From: REEB506 sp040381035
GTDB lineage: Bacteria > Pseudomonadota > Alphaproteobacteria > Caulobacterales > Aquidulcibacteraceae
DNA length: 64,000 bases
Direction: 5' to 3'
NCBI GenBank assembly: GCA_040381035.1
Contig: JBEIHY010000004.1
Coordinates: forward strand, 1-64,000
Shown here: positions 43,684 through 52,093 of the stretch, in pieces
Numbering within the stretch: position 1 is the first letter of the stretch
Layout: every line of letters starts with the position of its first letter
Made by a program: the position numbers and the translations under genes
The notes under the pieces: model-generated
Databases searched by the model: none
What the model was told of the DNA's origin: nothing
What the model saw: only the letters and a program-made list of their open reading frames with translations

Positions 43684-43780
43684 AACATGGCAAATCGTTG
43701 CAAACCATGCAGCGCATGAAGTTTGCCGCATGGTCCTCATGCCGCACAGGGCGCCACTCGGCAAAAATCGACGTCGCCTT

Positions 43781-43795
43781 CGGCAGCTTCTGCCG
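43781..43795. promoter_or_regulatory. FlbD-like palindrome 3, fliK/flgK region
   Basis: CGGCAG-CTT-CTGCCG, perfect 6-bp arms (7 bp with flanking T and A). It lies about 125 bp upstream of the predicted fliK transcript start and 12 bp before the flgK sigma-54 promoter, so it could serve both directions. Confidence 0.55.
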
Positions 43796-43806
43796 AGCAG
43801 AAGGTG

Positions 43807-43821
43807 TGGCCCCAAGTTTGC
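43807..43821 (+). promoter_or_regulatory. Sigma-54 promoter of flgK-flgL
   Basis: TGGC-CCCAAGT-TTGC with the required 10-base spacing between GG and GC. Predicted start near 43833, giving a leader of about 180 bases before flgK. In Caulobacter the divergent flgK and hook operon promoters are both sigma-54 dependent and FlbD-activated, with IHF help. Confidence 0.72.
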
Positions 43822-43949
43822 GACGCTGTGCGGCGCAGGCCGACGACGTTTGCCGGGCTTAGCGCGGTGTGGCGACGCGAAATGCAAGTGGCGCTTGCGA
43901 TTTGTGCAAGTGACGAGAAGTCGCGCGCCGCCGCGCAAGGGCATTTGCC

Positions 43950-43964
43950 CGGCAGTTTCTGCCG
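43950..43964. promoter_or_regulatory. FlbD-like palindrome 4, in the flgK leader
   Basis: CGGCAG-TTT-CTGCCG with perfect 6-bp arms, about 117-131 bases downstream of the predicted flgK start. Downstream enhancers at about +100 are known for FlbD-controlled Caulobacter promoters. Between palindromes 3 and 4 I see no gene; the whole 399-bp gap 43617-44015 is regulatory. Confidence 0.5.
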
Positions 43965-44015
43965 CCTACCCGGTCAAGGGCGCCGGGTGCAGAGGCGCTC
44001 AGTGAGGAGAGTGTG

Positions 44016-46130
44016 ATGACGCTGAGTTCGGTAATCAGTTCCGGGTTGTCTGGCCTCAATGTCAGCCAACGCGGCCTGCAGGTGACCTCCGGCAACGTCA
44101 CCAATGTGAATACGCCGGGTTATGCACGCGTCGACTTGGTGCAGGAATCGCGCTTTGGCGTAAACGGCGCATCAGTCGGCGTTGAAGTGGCGACCGTGCG
44201 ACGCGCAGCAGATCGGTTTCTTGCATCGGCGACCTATACGGCTACGGCGACCTTTTCTGCGCGCGAAGCGCGCGCGGATTTTCTCGATCGCGCGCAATTG
44301 TTGCTAGGGGATCCGAGCGCGGAGGGCTCGGTTTTCGACTCGATCCAGCGGGCGTTTGCGGCCTTCACCGGCCTCGGCGCCGAGCCGACATCCAGCGTGC
44401 GCCGATCCTCGACGGTCGGTCAATTGCAGTCTCTGTTGTCAAACATGGGTCGCGTTGGCGAAGACATTGAGCGCTTGCGGCTGGAAACAGACCAGCGGAT
44501 CGGCGACGCGATCGGATCGATCAACGGCATTCTGGAAGGTGTCGCCAGTTTGAACACCGAGATCCAACGCGCGCAATTGAGCGGTGGAGATCCCTCAGCC
44601 GCCGCCAATGCGCAATCGCAATTGCTCGATGAGCTGGCCGGCTTGATGGACATACGGGTTTCCACAACCCTCGGCGGCGCGCTGGAAGTCCGCGCGGGGT
44701 CGGGCGAGATTCTCGTCGGCGCGCGGGCAGTGCGCCTGGTTCACGATCAAATCACAACCTTCTACGGGGCCGCGACCTCGATCGAGGTGGTTGATGAGAA
44801 TGGCGGGCGACGACCCTTTTCGCCCAATCTCAGTGGCGGCGCTTTGGCCGGCCTGATTGAGGCGCGTGAAACCGACATTCCACGCATCGCCGATCAGCTG
44901 GGGGCGATGGTCGGCGCGGTTGCGGATGTTTTGAACGCGGCCCACAATGCCAGCTCTGCGGCGCCGCCGCCGAGCGAACTCATCGGGCGAAACACAGGCC
45001 TGCTGGACAACGATCTGGTTGGCTTTCGTGGGCAAGTGCGGGTTGGCTTGATTGATGCCGACGGCGCGCTGCAATCGACGGCGTTGGTCAATTTTGACAC
45101 CGCCGAGATCACCTTGAATGGCGGCTCGCCGGTCGCGTTTGCCGCGAGCGGGCCGAGCGCCACGATTGGGGAATTGCGCGCCGCCCTGGGCGGTGTGCCG
45201 GGCCTGGGGGCGGACTTCACCGAAGGTGTGCTTTCCTTGCGGTCGACGTCCGGGGGCGGTGTTGCCGTTGCGCAGGGTGATCCGCCGGCGATGCGGGGCG
45301 GGCGCGGCTTCTCGCACTTCTTCGGGCTGAATGATTTGGTGCAACGTCAGCAACCTTTGGTGTTTGAGACCGGTCTGACGCCGGCCGCGCCCAGCTTCAC
45401 GAGCGGTTCGATCACGTTTCGAATTCGCGATGGCAACGGCAATATTCTGCAAGACCGCAGTGTCGCAGCCGTTGGGCCGAGTTTGGGCGACATGGTTGCA
45501 GCAGTGAACAGCCCGGCAGGGCTTGGCGGGTTTGCCGTGATGGTCGGTCCCGATGCGGAAGGACGGGTGGGACTGCAGCCGTCGTCTGGATATTCGATCG
45601 AAATCGCGGCGGACACGACCGTGCGCGGCAATACCGAAATGAATATGAGCAATCTGTTCGGACTGAGCGCCCTGAGCCGCTCTGGGCGGGCGATTGACAT
45701 GAAACTCAATCCGAGAATCGCCGGCGCACCGGAGCGTTTGGCCCTGGCCCGGCCGGATTTGGACGCCGCCATTGGGGCGCGGGTCCTGGAGCGCGGTGAC
45801 GCCCGCGGCGCGCAAGCTCTGGCGAACGCCAGCACCGCCCAGATTCAATTTCCAGCGGCAGTGGGTCTTGGCTGGCAGACCACAACGTTGACGCAATACG
45901 CCGCCAATCTGGGCGCTGAAATTGGCCGCACGGCCGCAGACGCGGAGCGGATGCGCAATGCCGCCGAGCAGATCCGATCGGTGGTTCGCGATCGCCGCAA
46001 AGAAAGCGAATCGGTGCAGTTGGATGATGAGCTGATGCGCATGTCGCAATACCAGCAGGGCTATGCGGCGGCGTCACGGCTGATTCAATCCGCCAAGGAA
46101 ATGTACGACATTCTGTTGCAGATGGTGTAG
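44016..46130 (+). CDS. flgK: Flagellar hook-filament junction protein FlgK
   Basis: 704 residues. Conserved N-terminus SSVISSGLSGLNVSQRGLQV with VTNVNTPGYARV, a D1 coiled-coil region, a long variable centre, and the C-terminal hook-associated motif DDELMRMSQYQQGYAAASRL-IQSAKEMYD (split). FlgK (HAP1) joins hook to filament. GTG 44013 is possible, but ATG 44016 follows GAGGAGA at good spacing. flgL follows after 32 bp. Confidence 0.95.
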   Translation: MTLSSVISSGLSGLNVSQRGLQVTSGNVTNVNTPGYARVDLVQESRFGVNGASVGVEVATVRRAADRFLASATYTATATFSAREARADFLDRAQLLLGDPSAEGSVFDSIQRAFAAFTGLGAEPTSSVRRSSTVGQLQSLLSNMGRVGEDIERLRLETDQRIGDAIGSINGILEGVASLNTEIQRAQLSGGDPSAAANAQSQLLDELAGLMDIRVSTTLGGALEVRAGSGEILVGARAVRLVHDQITTFYGAATSIEVVDENGGRRPFSPNLSGGALAGLIEARETDIPRIADQLGAMVGAVADVLNAAHNASSAAPPPSELIGRNTGLLDNDLVGFRGQVRVGLIDADGALQSTALVNFDTAEITLNGGSPVAFAASGPSATIGELRAALGGVPGLGADFTEGVLSLRSTSGGGVAVAQGDPPAMRGGRGFSHFFGLNDLVQRQQPLVFETGLTPAAPSFTSGSITFRIRDGNGNILQDRSVAAVGPSLGDMVAAVNSPAGLGGFAVMVGPDAEGRVGLQPSSGYSIEIAADTTVRGNTEMNMSNLFGLSALSRSGRAIDMKLNPRIAGAPERLALARPDLDAAIGARVLERGDARGAQALANASTAQIQFPAAVGLGWQTTTLTQYAANLGAEIGRTAADAERMRNAAEQIRSVVRDRRKESESVQLDDELMRMSQYQQGYAAASRLIQSAKEMYDILLQMV

Positions 46131-46162
46131 CGCGCCGCGCGGCGCCGAGGAGTAGATCGTCC

Positions 46163-47098
46163 ATGAGCAGCATCAGTGCGCGATTGAATTTTGAACGCCC
46201 GCAGATGGCGATTTTGCAAATGCAGCGCGATTTGTCGCTCCTGCAGCAGCAGATATCATCTGGCCAAAAGGCAGAAGACCTGAAGGGGTTTGGTCACAAT
46301 GCCGGCCTTGTGGTCACGACCAGCGGCCTCCTCACCCAAACGGATTCCCGCTTGGCCGCCGCCAAGGAGTTGGATGGCCGGCTGACGCAACAGGACTGGT
46401 CGATGCAGCGCGCCGGCGATGCTGCAAAGACGCTGCGCTTGGACATCTTGAATGCGATCAGCGCCAATGACGGGTCCACTTTGGTCGTCGCGTTGGAAAC
46501 CGCCTTTAAAGAAGCAACCGTCGCCTTGAATGGACAATGGCAGGGCGTTTACCTGTTTGGCGGCGAACGCACGGACACCGCCCCGGTGGCGCCGCAGAGC
46601 GTTGAAGAATTGCTCGATGAGACGACCTATCCCACCGGCGCCGACTTTTTCCGGGCGTCCAACCGTAAGGCTGTGATTGATCTTGGCGACGGCGTGGTGA
46701 TTGAAGCTGCGCCGCGTGCGGCAGAACTGGGTGCGACTTTGTTTGAGGGCTTGCGCGCCTTGAAGGAGGTGATCGGCGCCGGCAACCGGCCTCCGTCCTC
46801 GCCGTTGCGGGAAGACCAGATCCGGGCGCTCAGTTCTGCGGCGGCGATCCTGAATACCGCTGGGGATGGTTTGTCGCTGGCCCAGGGCCGCAATGGCGCG
46901 ACATGGAAGCAGATTGAAACCGAAACAACACGTCTGGAGAACCGCCTCAATCTGATCACCAATTTAAAGGGCGAGCGCGTCGACGCCAATCTGGCGGAAT
47001 TGGCGATGCGGCTGTCGGAAATGCAGGTCCAGTACCAGGCGGCCGCGCAGACGTTTTCGCAGCTGCGCGATATGTCGCTGTTGAACTATCTGCGCTGA
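46163..47098 (+). CDS. flgL: Flagellar hook-filament junction protein FlgL
   Basis: 311 residues. The N-terminal flagellin-like helix (SARLNFERPQMAILQMQRDL and SGQKAEDLKGFGHNAGLVVT regions) and C-terminal helix (RLSEMQVQYQAAAQTFSQL) frame a short middle domain with VYLFGGERTDTAPV. FlgL (HAP3) sits between FlgK and the filament. GAGGAG lies upstream of ATG 46163. It is in operon with flgK; no flagellin gene is in the window. Confidence 0.93.
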   Translation: MSSISARLNFERPQMAILQMQRDLSLLQQQISSGQKAEDLKGFGHNAGLVVTTSGLLTQTDSRLAAAKELDGRLTQQDWSMQRAGDAAKTLRLDILNAISANDGSTLVVALETAFKEATVALNGQWQGVYLFGGERTDTAPVAPQSVEELLDETTYPTGADFFRASNRKAVIDLGDGVVIEAAPRAAELGATLFEGLRALKEVIGAGNRPPSSPLREDQIRALSSAAAILNTAGDGLSLAQGRNGATWKQIETETTRLENRLNLITNLKGERVDANLAELAMRLSEMQVQYQAAAQTFSQLRDMSLLNYLR

Positions 47099-47158
47099 GA
47101 AAAAACTGCTAAAGCCGCTGCTGTTCGCTTCGGGCCTTGACCCCGGGGGGAGGAGACC

Positions 47159-48301
47159 ATGATCGCAGCTACTCTTCGGCGCGGCGCCAACAGCCTCGGC
47201 TTTGAAAAACCACCTGCCGAAACCCGTGTCGTCGCCGCTATGTCTGGCGGTGTTGACAGCTCGGTTGTTGCGGCCCTGCTGCATAGCCAAGGCTATGATG
47301 TTATTGGCGTGACGCTGCAGCTCTATGATCACGGCGCGGCGATCAATAAGCCGGGCGCCTGTTGCGCGGGGCAAGACATTCATGATGCGCGCCGCGTCGC
47401 CGATGCGATCGGCATTCCGCATTATGTTCTCGATTATGAGAGCCGCTTCAAATCCGACGTGATGGAGGATTTCGCCGATTCCTATCTGGCCGGTGAAACC
47501 CCGATCCCCTGCGTGCGGTGCAATCAAAGCGTGAAGTTCCGCGATCTTATGGCGCTGGCGCAAGATCTTGGCGCCGACTGCCTGGCGACTGGCCACTATG
47601 TGCAGCGCCAAACCGGCGCGCACGGTGCAGAACTGCACCGCGCCCATGACGGCGATCGCGACCAAAGCTATTTTCTGTTCGCCACCACGCCTAGGCAGCT
47701 CGATTATGTGCGGTTCCCGCTAGGCGGTATGGCGAAGCCCGCCGTGCGCGCGCTGGCGGATCGCTTTGGCTTGCGGGTTGCGGCCAAGCCGGACAGTCAA
47801 GACATCTGCTTTGTGCCGAGCGGCAAATATGCCGACGTCGTCGCGAAATTGCGCCCTGGCGCCATTGATCCGGGCGAGATCGTGCATGTCGATGGCCGTG
47901 TGCTGGGGCAACATGCAGGCGTTATCCACTACACGGTTGGCCAGCGCCGCGGCCTCGGCGTTGCCACGGGCGAGCCATTGTTTGTGACCCGTTTGGATGC
48001 CCAAGCGCGGCGCGTGATTGTCGGGCCGCGCGAAGCTTTGGCCGTGCAGCGGATTGCCTTGAAGGATGTCAACTGGATCGGCGAACCTGTCGGAAGTGAA
48101 GACGATATCCACGACCGGCCCGTGCTGGTGCGGGTGCGCTCCACCCGCCCGCCGGTTCCGGCCCGCCTCGATACCAGGGCCGGCTGGTATGTGGTGCTTG
48201 ACGACGCCGAGGAGGGCGTGGCGCCCGGGCAGGCGGCTGTTCTGTACGATGCGCAAACGCCGTCGCGCGTGCTGGGCGGGGGCTGGATCGCGCGGATTTA
48301 A
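47159..48301 (+). CDS. mnmA: tRNA-specific 2-thiouridylase MnmA
   Basis: 380 residues. MnmA adds the 2-thio group to U34 of Lys, Glu and Gln tRNAs. ATP pyrophosphatase P-loop AMSGGVDSSVVAALL (near 26-40), catalytic cysteines in IPCVRCNQSVKF (about 119) and SQDICFVPSG (about 216), and TGHYVQRQ. GGAGGAG precedes ATG 47159. It is followed closely by a small membrane protein gene. GluQ-RS, which also acts on a tRNA anticodon, is encoded at 49.8 kb. Confidence 0.97.
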   Translation: MIAATLRRGANSLGFEKPPAETRVVAAMSGGVDSSVVAALLHSQGYDVIGVTLQLYDHGAAINKPGACCAGQDIHDARRVADAIGIPHYVLDYESRFKSDVMEDFADSYLAGETPIPCVRCNQSVKFRDLMALAQDLGADCLATGHYVQRQTGAHGAELHRAHDGDRDQSYFLFATTPRQLDYVRFPLGGMAKPAVRALADRFGLRVAAKPDSQDICFVPSGKYADVVAKLRPGAIDPGEIVHVDGRVLGQHAGVIHYTVGQRRGLGVATGEPLFVTRLDAQARRVIVGPREALAVQRIALKDVNWIGEPVGSEDDIHDRPVLVRVRSTRPPVPARLDTRAGWYVVLDDAEEGVAPGQAAVLYDAQTPSRVLGGGWIARI

Positions 48302-48320
48302 CGGACCGCGCTTGATCGAC

Positions 48321-48659
48321 ATGATCCGCCCGCTGCTGGCGCGCGTACGCACTTGCGGCCAACAGAGTGATGTCTCTGTGATGCACAGCGCGTTTGAAAA
48401 CACGCCAGAAGTGTTGTGCGTGAAAGTGTTGGCGTTTGTGCTCGGCGTGACGTTCATCACGGGGGCGGTGGTCGCACTTGCAACCGGCAACGTCATACGT
48501 GGCGCTGTTCTGTTCGTGTTTGGCTGCTATATCACGGCCGCCAGCGCCTTGGGCCTGTTTCGCGGGGCTGGCGCCGATCGCGTGTTCGCTTCGGCCGGCT
48601 TTAGGGCCTTTGCCGGCCTTATTGCGCTGGCCGCGGCGTCCGGCGTGTTCGCCAGTTGA
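48321..48659 (+). CDS. Small membrane protein of unknown function
   Basis: About 112 residues from ATG 48321 (TTG 48312 and ATG 48381 are alternatives). Three hydrophobic stretches: LAFVLGVTFITGAVVALATG (about 36-55), VLFVFGCYITAASALGLF (about 62-79) and a last one near 95-110. The frame is open upstream into mnmA, which is ignored. Family not recognised. It lies 20 bp after mnmA and 41 bp before the patatin gene, so it may be cotranscribed with both. Confidence 0.5.
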   Translation: MIRPLLARVRTCGQQSDVSVMHSAFENTPEVLCVKVLAFVLGVTFITGAVVALATGNVIRGAVLFVFGCYITAASALGLFRGAGADRVFASAGFRAFAGLIALAAASGVFAS

Positions 48660-48699
48660 GAGCGCTTTCATCAGTGCTCGATTCGCGCTAGCAGCATCT

Positions 48700-49794
48700 A
48701 TGGTGCGAAAAGTTCCTCGGAAGAAAATTCACTTGGCCTTGCAGGGTGGCGGCGCCCTCGGCGCCTATACCTGGGGCGTGCTTGACCGCATTCTGGAAGA
48801 TGATCGTCTCACGCTTGGCGCCATTTCCGGCACAAGCGCCGGGGCGATGAATGGCGCGCTGCTGTGCGAAGGATTTGCCGAAGGCGGGGCGCAAGAAGCG
48901 CGCGCCGCCTTGCGCCGATTTTGGGAAGGGATCGCGGCCTCCACAGCCGGCGGCGCTTTGAACGGATCGCCGGTCGCGGCCGTGTTTGGCGCTTTGGCCC
49001 CGCGCTGGGCGCAAACAGCTCTTGCCGCGCCGTGGCTGATGTGGCTCGATCTGATGTCGCGGGTGGCGAGCCCGTACGACGTCAATCCCCTCAATCTGAA
49101 CCCGCTAAAAGAAGTGCTGGAGAAGCTCGTCGACTTCAATCGGGTGCGCACCTGCGATGCGCTGAAGTTGTTCGTCTGCGCCACTCATGTCGAAAGCGGC
49201 CGCGTGCGGGTGTTCACCAACAATGAGATGACAGCTGATCATGTCATGGCCTCAGCCTGTCTGCCCTTGTTGTTTCAAGCCGTAGAGATCGACGGCGAAG
49301 CCTATTGGGATGGCGGCTTTGTCGGCAATCCGGCCTTGTTTCCGCTATTTGAGGTTGCCGCCAGCCGCGACATTGTTATTGTGCAGATCAATCCGATCGA
49401 GCGCCCAGGCGTGCCGAAAACCGCGCGCAAGATCATCGCACGGATGAACGAGGTGACGTTCAATTCCTCTTTGCTGGCCGAGCTGCGCGCGATCGATTTT
49501 GTTCGTCGCATGCTCGATGAAGGCAAGTTGGAGGAGGGCGTTTACAGACGACTTTTTATGCATGTCATCAGCGATGACGCAGCGCTCGTTCCACTGGGCG
49601 CCGGGTCCAGCCTGAACGCGACGTCCGACTTCTTTGAGCAGCTCTTTGCAATCGGCCGCATGGCGTGTGATCGGTGGCTGGATGAGCATTTTGACGATCT
49701 CGGCGCCCGCTCATCCGTCGATCTGCGCCGCATGTTTCAGGGCGAGGTCGGGCCGGTTGGCGCTGCGCCGGCGGCGCATCGACGAAAGAGCTAA
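48700..49794 (+). CDS. Patatin-like phospholipase
   Basis: 364 residues from ATG 48700. Oxyanion-hole motif LALQGGGALGAY (near 12-23), nucleophile elbow GTSAGAMNG (Ser near 45), and the catalytic Asp in YWDGGFVGN (near 206). This is the bacterial patatin (RssA/YchK-like) lipid acyl hydrolase fold. No signal peptide or membrane helix is visible, so it is likely cytoplasmic. The longer open frame from 48478 overlaps the previous gene and is rejected. It converges on gluQ with a 4-bp gap. Confidence 0.9.
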   Translation: MVRKVPRKKIHLALQGGGALGAYTWGVLDRILEDDRLTLGAISGTSAGAMNGALLCEGFAEGGAQEARAALRRFWEGIAASTAGGALNGSPVAAVFGALAPRWAQTALAAPWLMWLDLMSRVASPYDVNPLNLNPLKEVLEKLVDFNRVRTCDALKLFVCATHVESGRVRVFTNNEMTADHVMASACLPLLFQAVEIDGEAYWDGGFVGNPALFPLFEVAASRDIVIVQINPIERPGVPKTARKIIARMNEVTFNSSLLAELRAIDFVRRMLDEGKLEEGVYRRLFMHVISDDAALVPLGAGSSLNATSDFFEQLFAIGRMACDRWLDEHFDDLGARSSVDLRRMFQGEVGPVGAAPAAHRRKS

Positions 49795-49798
49795 CAGG

Positions 49799-50617
49799 CT
49801 AGATCTTGAGCAAGCACCGAATGTCCTGCGGTGTTGCGCCGGCCGCGCGCATGGCGCGCAGGCTCGCTGCGCCATCGCGCTTGGCCAGCCGCTTGCCGTC
49901 TGCGCCAACAATCAAGCGATGGTGGCCATAGTCCGGATGCGGATAATCAAGCAGCGCCTGCAACAGAACATGCAAATGCGCGGCGGTGCGCAGATCTTCA
50001 CCGCGGATGATGTGCGTGACGCCCGCCAAGGCGTCGTCATGCACACTGGCCAGATGATAACTCGCTGGCGCATCCTTGCGCGCCAGTACGGCGTCGCCGA
50101 GCAGGTTGGGTTCGGCGCGCACGATGGCGCCATCCATGCGGATGTGCAGATCGCGTGTTTGGGGCAAATCCAAACATCGGTCCAACCAGAGCCGCCAGGC
50201 GAAAGCCTCGCCGGCGGCGAGGCGGGCGGCTTCTTCCGCCGCCGGCAATGGCTGGCCGCGAACCACATCGCCCAGCTCATGGGGCGCGTTGGCCGTGTTG
50301 TCTGCCAACTCTTTGCGCGTCTTGAAACAGCGATAGACCATGCCTTGCGCGATCAGTCGATCGAGAACAGCTTGATAGTCCTCCATATGCGCGCTTTGGC
50401 GGCGCACGGGCTCAGGCCAATGCAGGCCAAGCCAGGCCAGGTCTTCATAGATCGCGGCCTCAAATTCGGTGCGGGCGCGGGTTTGATCAATGTCTTCGAT
50501 GCGCAAGACAAATGTTCCGTGTGCGCGCTGCGCGGCATCAAAGACGGTGAGCGCGGAAAAGGCGTGGCCGAGATGCAGAAGGCCGGAAGGCGAAGGGGCA
50601 AAGCGGGTGACGAACAT
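49799..50617 (-). CDS. gluQ: Glutamyl-Q tRNA(Asp) synthetase
   Basis: 272 residues, much shorter than GltX (about 470) because it lacks the anticodon-binding domain. HIGH motif is RFAPSPSGLLHLGHAFSAL (near 5-23), KMSKS-like motif is GKRLAKRDGA near residue 240. GluQ-RS attaches glutamate to the queuosine base of tRNA-Asp rather than to a tRNA 3' end. The zinc-binding cysteines of some members are mostly absent here. ATG 50617 is supported by direct start of the catalytic core. Confidence 0.93.
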   Translation of the reverse strand: MFVTRFAPSPSGLLHLGHAFSALTVFDAAQRAHGTFVLRIEDIDQTRARTEFEAAIYEDLAWLGLHWPEPVRRQSAHMEDYQAVLDRLIAQGMVYRCFKTRKELADNTANAPHELGDVVRGQPLPAAEEAARLAAGEAFAWRLWLDRCLDLPQTRDLHIRMDGAIVRAEPNLLGDAVLARKDAPASYHLASVHDDALAGVTHIIRGEDLRTAAHLHVLLQALLDYPHPDYGHHRLIVGADGKRLAKRDGAASLRAMRAAGATPQDIRCLLKI

Positions 50618-50658
50618 GGCGCAAGCATTGCCGCCTGCGGCGGCGCATTCAAGACCGT

Positions 50659-51747
50659 TCAGTGCAAACCCAAGCTGGAGCGGCGTTCGGCCATGATCTC
50701 GTTTCTCGCCGCAACGCGCAGCGGCGCTGCCGGCGCGATGTCGGGGCGCGCAAGAGCCATGGTCGGCGCCGCCGCGACCATCGGCGTGAAGGTTGAGCCC
50801 TTCTGCGGCATGCTTGCGACCCTGACGTCGCCGCCCATCTGGCGCGCCAAGCGGCGCGTGATCGCCAGGCCAAGACCTGTGCCGCCGAACTGCCGGGAGC
50901 CATCGGCCTGGATGAAGGGCTCAAACAGTCTGTCCATGGCGGCGTCAGAAATGCCGATGCCCGTATCGCTGACCGTGACGCGCAGCAGCACTTGTCCATC
51001 TTCGCGCAAGCTGTCGACGACCACGTTAATGCGGCCATTGCTGGTGAACTTGCAGGCATTGGACCCCAGATTGAGCACGCATTGGGTGAGCCGTTGCGGG
51101 TCGAGCATGGCGTGACCGACGCCGGGCAAAATGATCATTTGCAGCGCACTGACGTTCTTGGCCGCAAGCGGGCGCAGCGTGTCTTCGATCTGGGCAAACA
51201 ACGCCGGAACGTCTATGGGCTCCGGATTGAGCACAATGCGATCGGCTTCGAGCTTGGAGATATCGATCACAACATTGATCAGGCCAAGCAGATGTTGGGC
51301 GCTGGCGCGAATGCGCATGGCGTCAGCGGCCGCAGGCAGACGCCCCTCGCAGATATCTTCGCCGATGATCTCGGCGTAACCAATCACGGCATTCAGCGGC
51401 GTGCGCAATTCGTGGCTCATCGTGGCGAGGAATTGGGTCTTGGCGGCATTGGCGTCATCGGCGGCCTGGCGCGCGGCCTTCTCGGTGTCGAGCGTGTCGA
51501 GCAGGATATTGCGATCCAGGGCGAAGATGGCGGAGGACACGACCGTCAGCCCCACGGCGACGAGCATGGCAAGGGTCTCCAGGCGAAATCCTGCACCCAT
51601 CGCGATGGCGATGCAGAACAGAAAGATCGGCGCACTTAAGTGCGATAGCAGCAGTTTGCGTTGCTGGGCGCAGTAGACAAAACAATGCGTCGCGGTTCCG
51701 GTGATCCAAGCGAAGGCAATAAAGAGGGCAGCGGGCGAACCCTCCAC
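50659..51747 (-). CDS. Sensor histidine kinase, C-terminal part of an interrupted gene
   Basis: 362 residues from an internal GTG. Hydrophobic helices (about 5-75), then the dimerisation/H-box FLATMSHELRTPLNAVIGYA (His near 112) and an ATPase domain with NLGSNACKFT (N-box), VSDTGIGISDAAMDRLF and FGGTGLGLAITRRL. Catalytic parts are intact. But the same frame continues upstream past an amber TAG (51889-51891) to an ATG at 52059 that encodes a further membrane segment, so the natural protein would be about 466 residues. Between the TAG and GTG 51747 no ATG exists. The product may thus be lost or truncated. No response regulator is adjacent. Confidence 0.8.
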   Translation of the reverse strand: MEGSPAALFIAFAWITGTATHCFVYCAQQRKLLLSHLSAPIFLFCIAIAMGAGFRLETLAMLVAVGLTVVSSAIFALDRNILLDTLDTEKAARQAADDANAAKTQFLATMSHELRTPLNAVIGYAEIIGEDICEGRLPAAADAMRIRASAQHLLGLINVVIDISKLEADRIVLNPEPIDVPALFAQIEDTLRPLAAKNVSALQMIILPGVGHAMLDPQRLTQCVLNLGSNACKFTSNGRINVVVDSLREDGQVLLRVTVSDTGIGISDAAMDRLFEPFIQADGSRQFGGTGLGLAITRRLARQMGGDVRVASMPQKGSTFTPMVAAAPTMALARPDIAPAAPLRVAARNEIMAERRSSLGLH

Positions 51748-51888
51748 AGCCAGTGCAAAGGGAAGCGCCGCGTAGATCGTCGAGCCGATCCAGCCTGAGA
51801 TAATGGAGAGGCGGTTAACCTGTTGGGCTAGCGTTAGCTTGAGGTTGAGCGCAAGCTGGTCTGTCAGGTAGGCCCCAGCCTGCAGATC

Positions 51889-52059
51889 CTAGACGATCAC
51901 GGCCGCGAGCCAGAACGCGACGAAGGGGAAGGGAAGCGCGACAAGCGCGACCAGGCTCGTCATCGCCGAAAACGCGATCCGCGCCACTTGCCCGCGATCG
52001 GCGCGGTGCGTGTGTTCGGACAACGCCGCAGGAACAGGATTGCGCGCCACGTATTTCAT
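51889..52059 (-). pseudogene. N-terminal part of the interrupted histidine kinase
   Basis: ATG 52059 opens a 56-codon frame (MKYVARNPVPAALSEHTHRA at its start; hydrophobic SLVALVALPFPFVAFWLAAV near its end) that is in phase with the kinase gene at 50659-51747 and ends with TAG at 51891-51889. Downstream of the TAG the translation continues as hydrophobic protein without any shift. So one base change (for example CAG to TAG) or one sequencing error separates this piece from the kinase. Confidence 0.75.
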
Positions 52060-52093
52060 AGCATGACATGACCACGAACCGCTTCAGGATATG

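Noticed and set aside
43687..43704. TGGC-N6-TTGC near 43688 as a sigma-54 promoter
   Set aside because: The spacing is one base short of that required by sigma-54.
44595..46049. 484-codon minus-strand frame
   Set aside because: Antisense shadow of flgK.
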